Source of the DNA: Deltaproteobacteria bacterium
GTDB taxonomy: Bacteria > Desulfobacterota > Desulfobacteria > Desulfobacterales > SURF-15
DNA: 47,852 bases
Assembly: GCA_019309565.1 (NCBI GenBank)
Contig: JAFDFZ010000030.1
Span: 1-47,852 of the forward strand
Direction: 5' to 3'
Of this stretch, positions 18,217 to 26,415 are shown in pieces. The stretch's first letter is position 1, and every line of letters begins with the position of its first letter. Both the position numbers and the translations under genes were made by a program. Below the pieces are notes generated by a model. The model worked only from the letters and a program-made list of their open reading frames with translations, made no database searches and was not told the DNA's origin.

Positions 18217-18708
18217 AATTCCCCCGTTTTCCCTGTTTCCTCTGCTGCGCAGTGATTCACCCATAGGTTTTTCTTTTCAATCAAAAGGGTGAGCTTTAGA
18301 TACCGGATAAAAACAGTTACGAATTTCAGCCGGGCTCTAACGCTATAATTGATAATATACTGATTATTTAAATACCTGTTTTGGCGTTTCAAATCAAGCG
18401 AAAGCTACGGATTGCAGTTACCCAAAAACATGAATGGAAACCGGGTATAAGGCAGGCGGTTTCTTAATCTTGAATCTGTCACCTGCCAAGATTTTGTATT
18501 TGACAAACATGCTGATTCTTCCCTATGCTTATTTAAAAGAATTCTGTGTTAAATTTCTAGTACGAATAACGAACTTTAAAATTCTCATTTTTCTGTTGAA
18601 GCCCGATTTTGAGCTGTTCCAGTCCAGCCTTGATCTCTTTTTAATGTACGTAATAACCATATTCGCATTGGGCGTTTAGAGACTTAATACTGTTTCATAT
18701 GTACAGGT
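18217..18708. other. Intergenic stretch between gspG and the zinc-ribbon gene
   Basis: About 490 bases, AT-rich, divergent between minus-strand gspG and the plus-strand small gene, so promoters for both should lie here. I see no strong consensus promoter. A hydrophobic plus-strand reading at 18434-18679 has no ribosome binding site and no protein-like pattern and was not annotated. Confidence 0.4.
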
Positions 18709-18873
18709 ATGATCAAACTAACCTTCGAAAATAAATGTCCAAAATGCGGTGGTATTAACTATTTGAGGATCAGGCGAAAATGGTGGATGCGTTTACTACC
18801 TTGGACCAAATACTATACTTGCAGAGAGTGCAATAGGCGGTTTATGTCTTTGTTTAAAAAGGTTAGATGGTGA
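18709..18873 (+). CDS. 54-residue zinc-ribbon small protein
   Basis: A 54-residue reading starting MIKLTFENKCPKCGGINY and ending in CRECNRRFMSLFKKVRW. Two CxxC knuckles (CPKC and CREC, 31 residues apart) form a classic zinc ribbon, joined by a very basic, Trp-rich linker (LRIRRKWWMRLLPWTKYYTC). It is too short for usual ORF cut-offs. The Shine-Dalgarno is weak (ACAGG just upstream). The product could be a nucleic-acid-binding or membrane-associated small protein; the function is unknown. It is the only plus-strand gene between gspG and gspB. Confidence 0.6.
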   Translation: MIKLTFENKCPKCGGINYLRIRRKWWMRLLPWTKYYTCRECNRRFMSLFKKVRW

Positions 18874-18894
18874 TTTGAACACATCAATTCCTCT

Positions 18895-18977
18895 GGGGTA
18901 TCACAGGAAATAAACAACGTACCGGCTGAAAGCCGGCAGCTTTCGAATCAGCATTCTACTACCCCATAATTTCCTGT
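18895..18977 (+). ncRNA. Candidate pseudoknot-forming RNA element
   Basis: Two perfect complementary pairs are interleaved. GGGGTA (18895-18900) pairs with TACCCC (18960-18965), and ACAGGAAAT (18903-18911) pairs with ATTTCCTGT (18969-18977). Between them is a tight hairpin CCGGCT-GAA-AGCCGG (18922-18936). The A-B-A'-B' order allows an H-type pseudoknot with an inserted stem, or two mutually exclusive helices. It lies 21 bases after the zinc-ribbon gene and before the convergent gspB end. No known riboswitch consensus was recognised on either strand, and the acting strand is uncertain. Confidence 0.35.
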
Positions 18978-19100
18978 CTTCGTGCGGACACGCAAAGGCA
19001 GGCATTATTCCATGTACTTGGCATTGCCGAAGATTTCATTAAAAGTTATACAATTTCAATTAATTATACAAATTACGAGACGTTAAATCGGATCGATAAA

Positions 19101-19847
19101 CTATCTTGGCCTGAATGTGAGCATTTTCGTCGTTTCCCCCTGGCGGATTATTACGGCATCTTTTTCAATTCCGGCAATGGTAAAGCCTTCAACCCTCTCA
19201 CCCTCTCTGAGAATTTGACCATTTATTACCGTAATACGCTGTTTGGGGTTTTTGGACCAGGCTATTGCCTGCAGCGTCAAGCCAGAATCTTCGCTTAAAG
19301 GAATGGATATCGGTGATTTTCGTTTCAACCGTATGCGTTTCGATTTTGATTGAACCTTAGGATCAAGTATGTTGTCCGAAACACCTGATGGATGCTTTGA
19401 TGGATGGAGTGGATGTTTTAACTTTTCGACTGCCCTCTTCTCGATAAACCTATTTAAAGGCGGATTCTCCTGAACAGACAATCGCTTTGATGAATCATAT
19501 GAAAGAATCGATTGTTTCTTCTTGTTGTCGAGTAGTACAAGCTTTGGCACTTTTTGCGATGATTCTTTCAGCCTAAATCCTTTTAAAGGCAAGGCATCCT
19601 GGCTTTTGCCCGGAAGCCTCGGCTGTATAAGATTTGCAATGATATGAGGATACCGAAAATTAATATAAGCTCCGGCGGATATAAGCACAGCCCCTGGTAT
19701 CAGAAGCGAGATATATTTAAAGGATCGTGTAAACCAGCTGCCAATATTGACCATGTTTCGATGGCGCCTTTGCATCCAGTGCGTGGCATTACTCGAATAG
19801 TGGGTGACGGGTTCAAGTTTTCGCAATGCTTTCAGTATCGAACTCAC
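19101..19847 (-). CDS. gspB: Type II secretion system assembly factor GspB
   Basis: A 248-residue bitopic protein: cytoplasmic start MSSILKALRKLEP, a transmembrane helix (~44-65, ISLLIPGAVLISAGAYINF), a long basic Pro/Ser-rich linker crossing the periplasm, and a C-terminal GspB domain (LTLQAIAWSKNPKQRITVIN, GQILREGERVEGFTIAGIE). GspB works with the GspA ATPase to insert or assemble the secretin through peptidoglycan. Its start overlaps the gspA stop by four bases, which supports the pairing. Confidence 0.9.
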   Translation of the reverse strand: MSSILKALRKLEPVTHYSSNATHWMQRRHRNMVNIGSWFTRSFKYISLLIPGAVLISAGAYINFRYPHIIANLIQPRLPGKSQDALPLKGFRLKESSQKVPKLVLLDNKKKQSILSYDSSKRLSVQENPPLNRFIEKRAVEKLKHPLHPSKHPSGVSDNILDPKVQSKSKRIRLKRKSPISIPLSEDSGLTLQAIAWSKNPKQRITVINGQILREGERVEGFTIAGIEKDAVIIRQGETTKMLTFRPR

Positions 19848-21709
19848 GGGCCCTCCATTCGGTTGGTTCGGATATGCGGTATTTTAAAGGATTGGTATTC
19901 ATTATAAAGGATGATCTTTGTAAAGGGCCCTACAATACCGTCGTCAAGCAGCCCATGTTTTCTCTGCACCGCTTTAACGGCTTCCCGGGTCGGTTCATCA
20001 TAAGTCGGATCCAAGGTGATGTGGTGGAATCCGATTTCCTTCATTATCATCTTTAATGTAATGATCGATTCTCGAGAAGCGTATTCCGGGATTTCTCCCC
20101 AACAATTCAAAAAATTTTTCCATAGTATATAGGCAACTCCCGTCCAGTGAGATTTTACTTCATCCCTTGTTGTGGTCACCCTGTTGCCTGTGCCATCAAT
20201 AAAGGTCATGTTTTGGTCATCAAGCCTGCATAAGGTAAGGTATGCTGAAGATAGGCTGCTTGGAACAATAAATTCCAAAATTGCCGGAAGATTCAGTTTC
20301 TCCAGCAAGCTTAAGTCGCCGAAAATGCGCTGGTTTATCAAACCGTTTTGCCTTGCGGCTAACTTGAAAAACATTTCATTATCCTCAATCACTGCCAGAG
20401 GCGATCTTATTTTGCCACGAATATTCCACAAGCCTATCACTGCCTTCATCGCCGTTTCTCTGGAAGTGAGAGGATTCAACCGACGCAAGATATCTCCTAG
20501 GTCCTGAACCCTGCTTTCAGCAGCGGGTTCAGGGGCACTGCTCACTCCTGTCTGTTCTGTGATATCTTCCGTGGAAGGAGCCGGCCCGACAGCTTCCATG
20601 TCTACCGGTGGTGGATTCTGAGCAACGCGAGGCGCTCCATCCGGCCCTGGAAGTGATGGGGCTTTGATTTCCATGGGTTTAATTTTTTCAGTTTTTGACT
20701 GAGAAGCAGCGGATATGAAGGCTTCGGTTTGGGGGGGTATAGAGCGAGTGATTTTCGATGATTTATTTTCTTTTAACCTCGACACCAAAAGAGTATCGAT
20801 AATATTCGGTGGGTATAGCATAACAAGAAGAAACAAAACACAGAGGCCTGCAAAAATCTTCAGCCCGCGGTGGCCTTCCAGAAGCCAGGTTCCGAAATTC
20901 TGGCCTTTTCCCGTAAGCTCCCTAATTGCTGCTTTGGCGGTTTTACGATCGATTTGTTGCTGATTCGTGCAATAAGCGGCAAGAAGTGCCCGGTCGCATG
21001 CAATATTTATTAGACGAGGAATTCCCCTGGAGTACTTGTAGATTTCCTGAACGGCGGGCTTTGAAAATTTTACCCCGGATTTCTGAGATGCAATATTGAT
21101 CCGGTGTTGAATGTACTCTCTGGTTTCTGAGTAACTTAAAGGCCTTAGCGCACAGGAGAGCGTAATTCTTTGCCCAAGTTGCCTGAGTTTGCGAGAGGTT
21201 AACATTTCAGCCAATTCTGGTTGCCCGACAAGAATAATTTGCAGCAGCTTTGATCGAGTGGTTTCAAGATTTGAAAGCAGCCGGATTTGTTCGAGAACCG
21301 ATTGGTCTAAATTTTGAGCCTCATCGATGAGCAATACAATATTTTTGCCTTTGGCTTTTTCAGCTATCAAATAAGAGTTCAACGTATCAATTAGATCTTT
21401 TGTGTTATCGGCATCGGAGGGGATTCCAAATTCATCGTTGATCGCTTTTAGCAGCTGAATAGAGTTCAGTTTTGGGTTAAAAATGTAAGCAGCCTCGGCA
21501 TTGTCATTTAGATTTTCCAAAAATGCCCGGCACAGGGTTGTTTTACCGGTTCCCACCTCGCCGGTTATCTCTACAAAACCGTCTCCCTGGATGACAGCAT
21601 AGGTGAGATGTGCCATCGCCTCTTCGTGAGTACTGCTGAGAAAAAGATACGCCGGATTGGGAACAAGTTTAAAAGGGTTTTCCTTAAAGCCAAAATAATT
21701 TTGATACAT
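19844..21709 (-). CDS. gspA: GspA/ExeA-type AAA ATPase with peptidoglycan-binding domain
   Basis: A 621-residue protein. The N-terminal AAA domain (MYQNYFGFKENPFKLVPNP start) has Walker A GEVGTGKTT (50-58) and Walker B VLLIDEAQ (125-132). A transmembrane helix follows at about 285-302 (IFAGLCVLFLLVMLYP), then a Pro/Ala-rich linker. The periplasmic part has a peptidase C39-like fold region (~410-520) and a C-terminal peptidoglycan-binding domain (TREAVKAVQRKHGLLDDGIV). ExeA-type proteins bind peptidoglycan and help secretin multimerisation. It is coupled to gspB by a four-base overlap. Confidence 0.92.
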   Translation of the reverse strand: MYQNYFGFKENPFKLVPNPAYLFLSSTHEEAMAHLTYAVIQGDGFVEITGEVGTGKTTLCRAFLENLNDNAEAAYIFNPKLNSIQLLKAINDEFGIPSDADNTKDLIDTLNSYLIAEKAKGKNIVLLIDEAQNLDQSVLEQIRLLSNLETTRSKLLQIILVGQPELAEMLTSRKLRQLGQRITLSCALRPLSYSETREYIQHRINIASQKSGVKFSKPAVQEIYKYSRGIPRLINIACDRALLAAYCTNQQQIDRKTAKAAIRELTGKGQNFGTWLLEGHRGLKIFAGLCVLFLLVMLYPPNIIDTLLVSRLKENKSSKITRSIPPQTEAFISAASQSKTEKIKPMEIKAPSLPGPDGAPRVAQNPPPVDMEAVGPAPSTEDITEQTGVSSAPEPAAESRVQDLGDILRRLNPLTSRETAMKAVIGLWNIRGKIRSPLAVIEDNEMFFKLAARQNGLINQRIFGDLSLLEKLNLPAILEFIVPSSLSSAYLTLCRLDDQNMTFIDGTGNRVTTTRDEVKSHWTGVAYILWKNFLNCWGEIPEYASRESIITLKMIMKEIGFHHITLDPTYDEPTREAVKAVQRKHGLLDDGIVGPFTKIILYNEYQSFKIPHIRTNRMEGP

Positions 21710-21862
21710 CTTTTGCCCCTCTTAAATAAACGTATCGAAACCTGTACAACTCATTGAACCGAAACAGCGAGCCCTATTGAATTGCACTTTGCCGCACCCC
21801 TTCTGGGATTCAACAGGGTGAGCGAATCTAATATTAGATCGTTTCCTCAACGGAGAAAGATT

Positions 21863-21915
21863 CCCTGCAGCCTGTCGAAGCGCAGCGAAGATCCCGTATT
21901 TTCGGTGCTGCAGGG
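21863..21915. repeat. Inverted repeat with 9-base perfect arms
   Basis: CCCTGCAGC (21863-21871) pairs with GCTGCAGGG (21907-21915), and flanking AAGA/TCTT extends the stem. The 35-base loop contains GAAGCGCAGCGAAG, itself partly symmetrical. It lies about 150 bases upstream of gspA and may be a transposable palindromic unit. Confidence 0.5.
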
Positions 21916-22235
21916 TCTTCAATTTATGAAGCTTAAATGGCATCGTTCTTGATGCAATTGTCCGCGGAAAAATGGGCACAAAAATAAGCTTTAAGGGCCC
22001 CCTTCATCCTCCGGTATGTAAGCTCCTGGGGGCTTTAAGCAGAGCTGCAGGTCAATTGTAAGCGAAGCAAACCGCTTTTTAAATAATTATGGTCAATATT
22101 CAGCGTAGTGTCAATAAATTATAGAAGTCGATATCAAAAGGTCGAACAATACCTTCAGCTTTTTATTGCAATGCTAAATTTTTTGGAGAATAGCACAAAA
22201 AAGTAAACTATTATCCCGTGAAACGGGATAGCTTT

Positions 22236-22332
22236 AGGGGTCAAGGGGCCGAGGATTCAAGGGGTCAAGCGCAAAAGCCTTACAAAGAATTTCCTTGAAC
22301 CCTTGAGCCCTCGAATCCTTGAAACCTTTGGG
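22236..22332. repeat. Long imperfect inverted repeat with tandem TCAAGG units
   Basis: The left arm 22236-22269 and right arm 22293-22332 are inverted copies with several mismatches over about 35 bases. Each arm is itself built from repeated TCAAGG/TTCGAGGG-like steps. The whole unit can form one hairpin of about 97 bases, the typical form of a small non-autonomous mobile palindromic element. Confidence 0.6.
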
Positions 22333-22364
22333 GATACTAAAAATTAAACTGAAGTCTTCGCCAA

Positions 22365-22462
22365 ACCCCGTTGTTGAATCACAACTCTCGTCTGAAACCT
22401 GTAAACTGGGTTTGATCGTGTGCCAGTGGCATTTTGCAAAGTATTTTATGCAACTACGGGGT
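22365..22462. repeat. 98-bp terminal-repeat element, copy A
   Basis: It begins ACCCCGTTGTTGAATCAC and ends TTTTATGCAACTACGGGGT; the two ends are inverted copies over about 12-14 bases. Length and termini match copies at 33.7 and 36.7 kb and, less well, 28.0 kb, while the interiors share little. It lies about 180 bases upstream of the exported-protein gene. Confidence 0.7.
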
Positions 22463-22645
22463 AAAGGCGAGGGTTTTTCTCACATTCCCCGATGGTGACA
22501 ATAATCTGTCAAGGCCTTATTAAAACTTTGCACTTGACTGTGTCCTATTTTTTTAGGAAAATCCAAAGTGAAAATTTAACTGGAAAATTTGAATTTGAGA
22601 TTAATTGCATCTGGCGTTTAGTTCAATGTTTGTTAGGAGAGTCAG

Positions 22646-23056
22646 GTGAGAACAAGAAAGCCTATCCTGGTTTTTTTCTGTATGATTGCTTTTTATGCTA
22701 CCGATTATCCGGTCTTAGCTCAAAACAGTTGGAAAAAAATCAAAGTATCTCTTATGGTTCCTCATCCTGGATACTCTGTTAAGATTGAATCCGTTCACAT
22801 TTTATCCGATAAAACCCTGGTTCTTGCTTCCATTAAATCTCCTGATCCTGCCAGGGCTTATCCAATGGTTATTACGACTGTAAGTGATACTGTAAGAGTA
22901 CCAAGGATTGTAGGTGACATTGAAATCTTCGTTATCGGCAAAACCTGGAAATGGAAAAACGAGGAAAAATTGGAATTTATCGAAAATCGAGAAGAATTCT
23001 ATCAAAAGATCATCAAGTACACTAAGCTTAAGATTCTGCGCTTTCCCCGAGACTAA
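22646..23056 (+). CDS. Small exported protein of unknown function
   Basis: A 136-residue protein with an N-terminal signal peptide (RKPILVFFCMIAFYATDYPV then LAQ, cleavage near residue 26) and a mature domain of about 110 residues rich in beta strand (VKIESVHILSDKTLVLASIK, VVITTVSD-like, IEIFVIGKTWKWKNEEKLEF). The GTG start has AGGAGA five bases upstream. No family is recognised. Its last few codons (RFPRD) are encoded by the edge of a dispersed repeat, so the native C-terminus may have been replaced. It is transcribed against the surrounding T2SS genes, between gspA and gspF, and could be a lone cargo or an insertion. Confidence 0.7.
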   Translation: MRTRKPILVFFCMIAFYATDYPVLAQNSWKKIKVSLMVPHPGYSVKIESVHILSDKTLVLASIKSPDPARAYPMVITTVSDTVRVPRIVGDIEIFVIGKTWKWKNEEKLEFIENREEFYQKIIKYTKLKILRFPRD

Positions 23057-23076
23057 GCCTGGAAAAAATGGTCTCC
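23041..23076. repeat. Partial copy of the dispersed GAGACTTTACTCGG repeat
   Basis: CTTTCCCCGAGACTAAGCCT followed by GGAAAAAATGGTCTCC matches the hairpin end of the long dispersed repeats at 28.2 and 47.65 kb with a few differences. It includes the stop codon of the preceding gene. Confidence 0.5.
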
Positions 23077-23232
23077 TAAACATTCCCCCTAACAGCCTAT
23101 CTGTAATCCCGTCAGAATTAAACATCCATCCATAAAATGCCGATCCTATAAACAGTAAATTCGCCTTAAAACCCTGGTTTCCTTGTATGGGACATAATCC
23201 GATAAATCTAATACAGCCAAGGGGAAGAAAAT

Positions 23233-23448
23233 ATGATATGGATTACTATCGGCATTATTATTTATGTATTATTATTTCTGCTTATTTATTCACTCTGTCA
23301 TATAAGTGCAAAGGCAGATGAAGATCTGCAATTGTCTCTGATGCAGGATGAATCATCGGATTGCGATACAACGGAAAAAATATTGATGACGGATCTATCC
23401 GAATCTGATGCTTTCCAAAGTACTGGCACCGGCAAATCGTCAATTTAG
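23233..23448 (+). CDS. 71-residue single-pass membrane protein
   Basis: A 71-residue reading with an N-terminal transmembrane helix (IWITIGIIIYVLLFLLIYSL) and a hydrophilic, Asp/Ser-rich tail (DESSDCDTTEKILMTDLSES). GGGGAAG lies at a good distance before the ATG. No family is recognised. It is plausible as a small membrane protein because of the start signal and topology, but short; it may belong with the exported protein just upstream. Confidence 0.45.
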   Translation: MIWITIGIIIYVLLFLLIYSLCHISAKADEDLQLSLMQDESSDCDTTEKILMTDLSESDAFQSTGTGKSSI

Positions 23449-23590
23449 CTTTTGCCTTATGTAGTGTTTCCTTAGAAACGGACCGATTTCGAAACCGATT
23501 CTACATTTGACACATTGCTTGTAATTTAATTTTATCGATCACATAGAGAGGGTATTCATCGATTTACAAAATGGGTTGTATTTTTAGGCG

Positions 23591-24817
23591 CTATCTAATG
23601 AGTTGGTTCATCTCAAAAATCGGCAGGCAGATAGAGAGAACAATAAAACCGACAATAACCCCCATGACCAAGATCATCACCGGTTCCAGCAAAGCGGTCA
23701 GGCGCATAATCGTTGATTCCACTTCATTTTCAAATACGGTTGCGGATTTGTACAACAATTTTTCAAGCTCACCACTTTGTTCGCCCACTTGAATCATCTG
23801 GATGCACAGGCTCGGAAAAAGATCCGATGCAGCAAGGGATCGGCCTAATCCCTGGCCTTTACCAACTTCCCTTGCGGCTGCTTCAACCGCATCCGCGATC
23901 AACACATTTCCAACAATATTTTTTACGATATCCAAAGATGGCAGCAGGGAGACACCATTTTCGAGAAGGGATCCGAGGGTACGGGAAAACCGTGCAGCAG
24001 CCACTTTTTTCGACAATGGACCTACTGCCGGCAAAAAAAGAATTATCTTATCAATAAACCGACGACCTTTTACAGTTCTTCTAACGCTGCGAAGGGTTAC
24101 AGCGAAGGCAACAAGGACAAACAGAAAGACCCACCAGTATAATTTTATAAAGTCACTTACGTGAATTAAAAACAGCGTTGGCGCTGGAAGTGCTTGATTC
24201 ATATCAGTAAAAATAACGGTGATATTGGGCACGATGTAAGCCAATAACAAAAATAAGACCAACACCCCGATCAGAGACATCAATAATGGGTAGGCCAAAG
24301 CGGTTCTTATGCGATTTTTAAAGGCTTCCTGCTTTTCGGTGATATCGGCAAGGCGTTCTAAAACGATTTCCAACGTGCCGGAGGTTTCGCTGGCATGGAC
24401 CATATTAACGTAGAGAGATGAGAAGATTCCAGGATAAGGAGACAGAGAATCCGCAAACGTATTTCCTTCTACAACGGACTCTTTTATATGAGCCAATATT
24501 TTCCTGAAGGTTTGAGATTTTGTTTGCGGAATCAGGGAGTCGATGGCAGATACCAGGGGAAACCCGGCGCCCACAAGCGTAGCTAGTTGACGGGTCATCA
24601 TGGCCACCTCGGCAGGCCTGACACGGGTGAATAGATTCCCTATCGAAAATTTACCAATATCCCTTTTTACACTTGCTTTAACAACTTCGGATACAGATAT
24701 GGGGTAGATACCAGAGCCTCGAAGCTTCTGTCGCGCTGCCACCACACCCTCTGCATCGATGATCCCCGAAACCTTTTTGCCTTTTGGATTCAATGCCTTG
24801 TACTCAAATACCGGCAT
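23591..24817 (-). CDS. gspF: Type II secretion system inner-membrane protein GspF
   Basis: A 408-residue polytopic platform protein with the N-terminal start PVFEYKALNPKGKKVSG, two T2SSF repeats (MTRQLATLVGAGFPLVSAID and FSRTLGSLLENGVSLLPSLD) each followed by a helical bundle, and three membrane helices (~170-200, ~220-240, ~375-400). The family's VNMVHASETSGTLEIVLERL and IQVGEQSGELEKLLYKSA are clear. It is separated from gspA by 1.9 kb of small plus-strand genes and repeats and preceded by a 219-base gap after rsmB. Confidence 0.96.
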   Translation of the reverse strand: MPVFEYKALNPKGKKVSGIIDAEGVVAARQKLRGSGIYPISVSEVVKASVKRDIGKFSIGNLFTRVRPAEVAMMTRQLATLVGAGFPLVSAIDSLIPQTKSQTFRKILAHIKESVVEGNTFADSLSPYPGIFSSLYVNMVHASETSGTLEIVLERLADITEKQEAFKNRIRTALAYPLLMSLIGVLVLFLLLAYIVPNITVIFTDMNQALPAPTLFLIHVSDFIKLYWWVFLFVLVAFAVTLRSVRRTVKGRRFIDKIILFLPAVGPLSKKVAAARFSRTLGSLLENGVSLLPSLDIVKNIVGNVLIADAVEAAAREVGKGQGLGRSLAASDLFPSLCIQMIQVGEQSGELEKLLYKSATVFENEVESTIMRLTALLEPVMILVMGVIVGFIVLSICLPIFEMNQLIR

Positions 24818-25036
24818 ATCAGTCGCACCTGTTTCCCTAATACCTTTTAGCAGTAAAGCCGCACATGAAGCGCTGGAAAAGAAATCGTTTTTTGGCTTCG
24901 TTAAGCAGCCCGACTATTCTGTTTGAGGTGAATAACTGTAAATTAACTTAATTTTACCCTTAATTTGTATCAGATGCGAGGATTGTGTTCAAGCTAAATT
25001 AACTATCTGATTTCCTTGATTATTAACCTCACTATA

Positions 25037-26395
25037 TTATTTTATCCGTCTCATGCGGAGCGCAAAAAATCCATCCATATGGTTTCGATGTGGAAATGTT
25101 ATGAAATGACCGTTCTGATCTATCAGTGAGCCGGCCGATTGCAAAAGCCTTGCTTTGCCTCTGTCAATACAAAATTCCGGGTGGTGCTTTAAAAATTCTC
25201 TGACAACCCACAGGGTTTCCTCCGGTTCGGTGCTGCAGACGGCATAGACCAGAACCCCGGAGGGCTTAACACATTCGGCCAGGTTCTGTAAAAGGAGCAA
25301 TTGCCTGTGTGAGTGTATCATTAAACCTTCTTCGTAAACAAACCATTTCGCATCCGGGTTTCGTCGCAAAACACCCAGACCACTGCATGGTGCGTCCAGC
25401 AGTATTCGATCAAACCGATCCCTGTGTGCCTTTTTCAAGGCAGTGCTAAGATCATGCTGCAGCGTCGAGACAATAGATATGCCTAAGCGTGACATTTCCG
25501 AGGCCAGCCGGCACAGTTTTTCCTTTTCTTTATCCATTGCCACCAGTTGACCTTTGTTTTTCATCAACTGTGCAATATGACCCGTTTTCCCTCCCATACC
25601 GGCGCAAGCGTCTAAAATCGATTCTCCCGGCTTCGGGTCGAGCAGAATCGAAACGATTTGAGCAGCTTCATCTTGCACCTGAAACCATCCTTTTCTGTAA
25701 ACATCAGAGTCGAAAATCGATGAAGTGAAATTCCAAAGGCAGATGCCATCCGGGGCGATTCGAGTCCTTTCAATTCTTTTCACAAAACGCTTAAGCTCAC
25801 CAAAAAGCACCTCCCGATTGACCTTAAGGGTATTGGTACGAATGGTTACAGGAGGGATCGCATTAATGGCATCACAGAGGCGTTCGGTCTCTTTTTCTCC
25901 GTACCGAGCAACCCACCGTTTGATGAGCCATGCAGGGAAGGATTTTTGGCAGGAAAGGGCGGCAACGAAGTCCTTTGCGGGATCGGGAAAAGGAACGGAT
26001 GAATAATCTCTTGCGACGGCTCTCAGCAGGCCGTTTACATACCCCACCACCCATTGCCGTGCAAAAGCCTTTGCCATTTGCACGCAAGTATTTACGGCTG
26101 CTGAAGCCGGCACCCGGCTAAGGAACATAATCTGAAAGGCCCCCAGCCGTAAAATATTCAACACGGTTGGATCGATTTTTCCCAAAGGCACCCTTGAAAA
26201 ATGCTCAAGCACCCAGTCCAATCGACTCCGCCATCTTAAAACCCCGTAAACAAGGGTGTTGGCAAAAGCCCGGTCGCGTCTGTCCATTGCATCGATATCG
26301 CGTGAAAATCCATCCAGTACACGATCCAGTGTCATACGATCCTTTTCAACACGATCCAGGATGGACAGGGCGATTTTCCGTGGGATATCGATCAC
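25037..26395 (-). CDS. rsmB: 16S rRNA (cytosine-967-C5) methyltransferase RsmB
   Basis: A 452-residue SAM-dependent RNA methyltransferase. An N-terminal NusB-like helical domain (~1-135; RDRAFANTLVYGVLRWRSRL, LRLGAFQIMFLSRVPASAAV) is joined to the Rossmann methyltransferase: DACAGMGGKTGHIAQLM (SAM loop), FDRILLDAPCSGLGVLRRNP (with the PC catalytic Cys) and YAVCSTEPEE (second Cys). It methylates C967 of 16S rRNA. It lies 20 bases after fmt, in the def-fmt-rsmB order common in bacteria. Confidence 0.96.
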   Translation of the reverse strand: MIDIPRKIALSILDRVEKDRMTLDRVLDGFSRDIDAMDRRDRAFANTLVYGVLRWRSRLDWVLEHFSRVPLGKIDPTVLNILRLGAFQIMFLSRVPASAAVNTCVQMAKAFARQWVVGYVNGLLRAVARDYSSVPFPDPAKDFVAALSCQKSFPAWLIKRWVARYGEKETERLCDAINAIPPVTIRTNTLKVNREVLFGELKRFVKRIERTRIAPDGICLWNFTSSIFDSDVYRKGWFQVQDEAAQIVSILLDPKPGESILDACAGMGGKTGHIAQLMKNKGQLVAMDKEKEKLCRLASEMSRLGISIVSTLQHDLSTALKKAHRDRFDRILLDAPCSGLGVLRRNPDAKWFVYEEGLMIHSHRQLLLLQNLAECVKPSGVLVYAVCSTEPEETLWVVREFLKHHPEFCIDRGKARLLQSAGSLIDQNGHFITFPHRNHMDGFFALRMRRIK

Positions 26396-26415
26396 TGTTA
26401 AATATCTCTTCCGGC

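Larger units (their letters stand above)
21710..22645. other. Repeat-rich non-coding island upstream of gspA
   Basis: About 936 bases without a convincing gene but full of inverted repeats. These are a hairpin at 21863-21915, an imperfect GC-rich inverted repeat around 21988-22040 (GGCCCCC and GGGGGC arms), a GAA-capped hairpin ATCCCGT-GAA-ACGGGAT at 22213-22229, a long inverted repeat at 22236-22332 and a 98-bp terminal-repeat element at 22365-22462. An 85-codon minus-strand reading at its left edge runs through the first hairpin and looks spurious. Confidence 0.5.

Noticed and set aside
18434..18679. Hydrophobic 81-codon plus-strand reading downstream of the gspG promoter region
   Set aside because: No ribosome binding site, no recognisable pattern, and AT-rich sequence easily gives hydrophobic readings.
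18978..19030. CGCAAAGGCA block that recalls the conserved core of the c-di-GMP-I riboswitch
   Set aside because: The second core block (GACGCAAAGCC) and the receptor tetraloop region are missing on both strands, so it is a chance match.
21722..21979. 85-codon minus-strand reading upstream of gspA
   Set aside because: It runs through an inverted repeat and has the odd composition of a repeat-derived reading; no start signal.
22365..22462. The 98-bp elements as integron attC sites
   Set aside because: The ends read GTTG at the left and CAAC at the right, opposite to attC core sites (RYYYAAC...GTTRRRY), and no integrase or cassette-like gene array is present.
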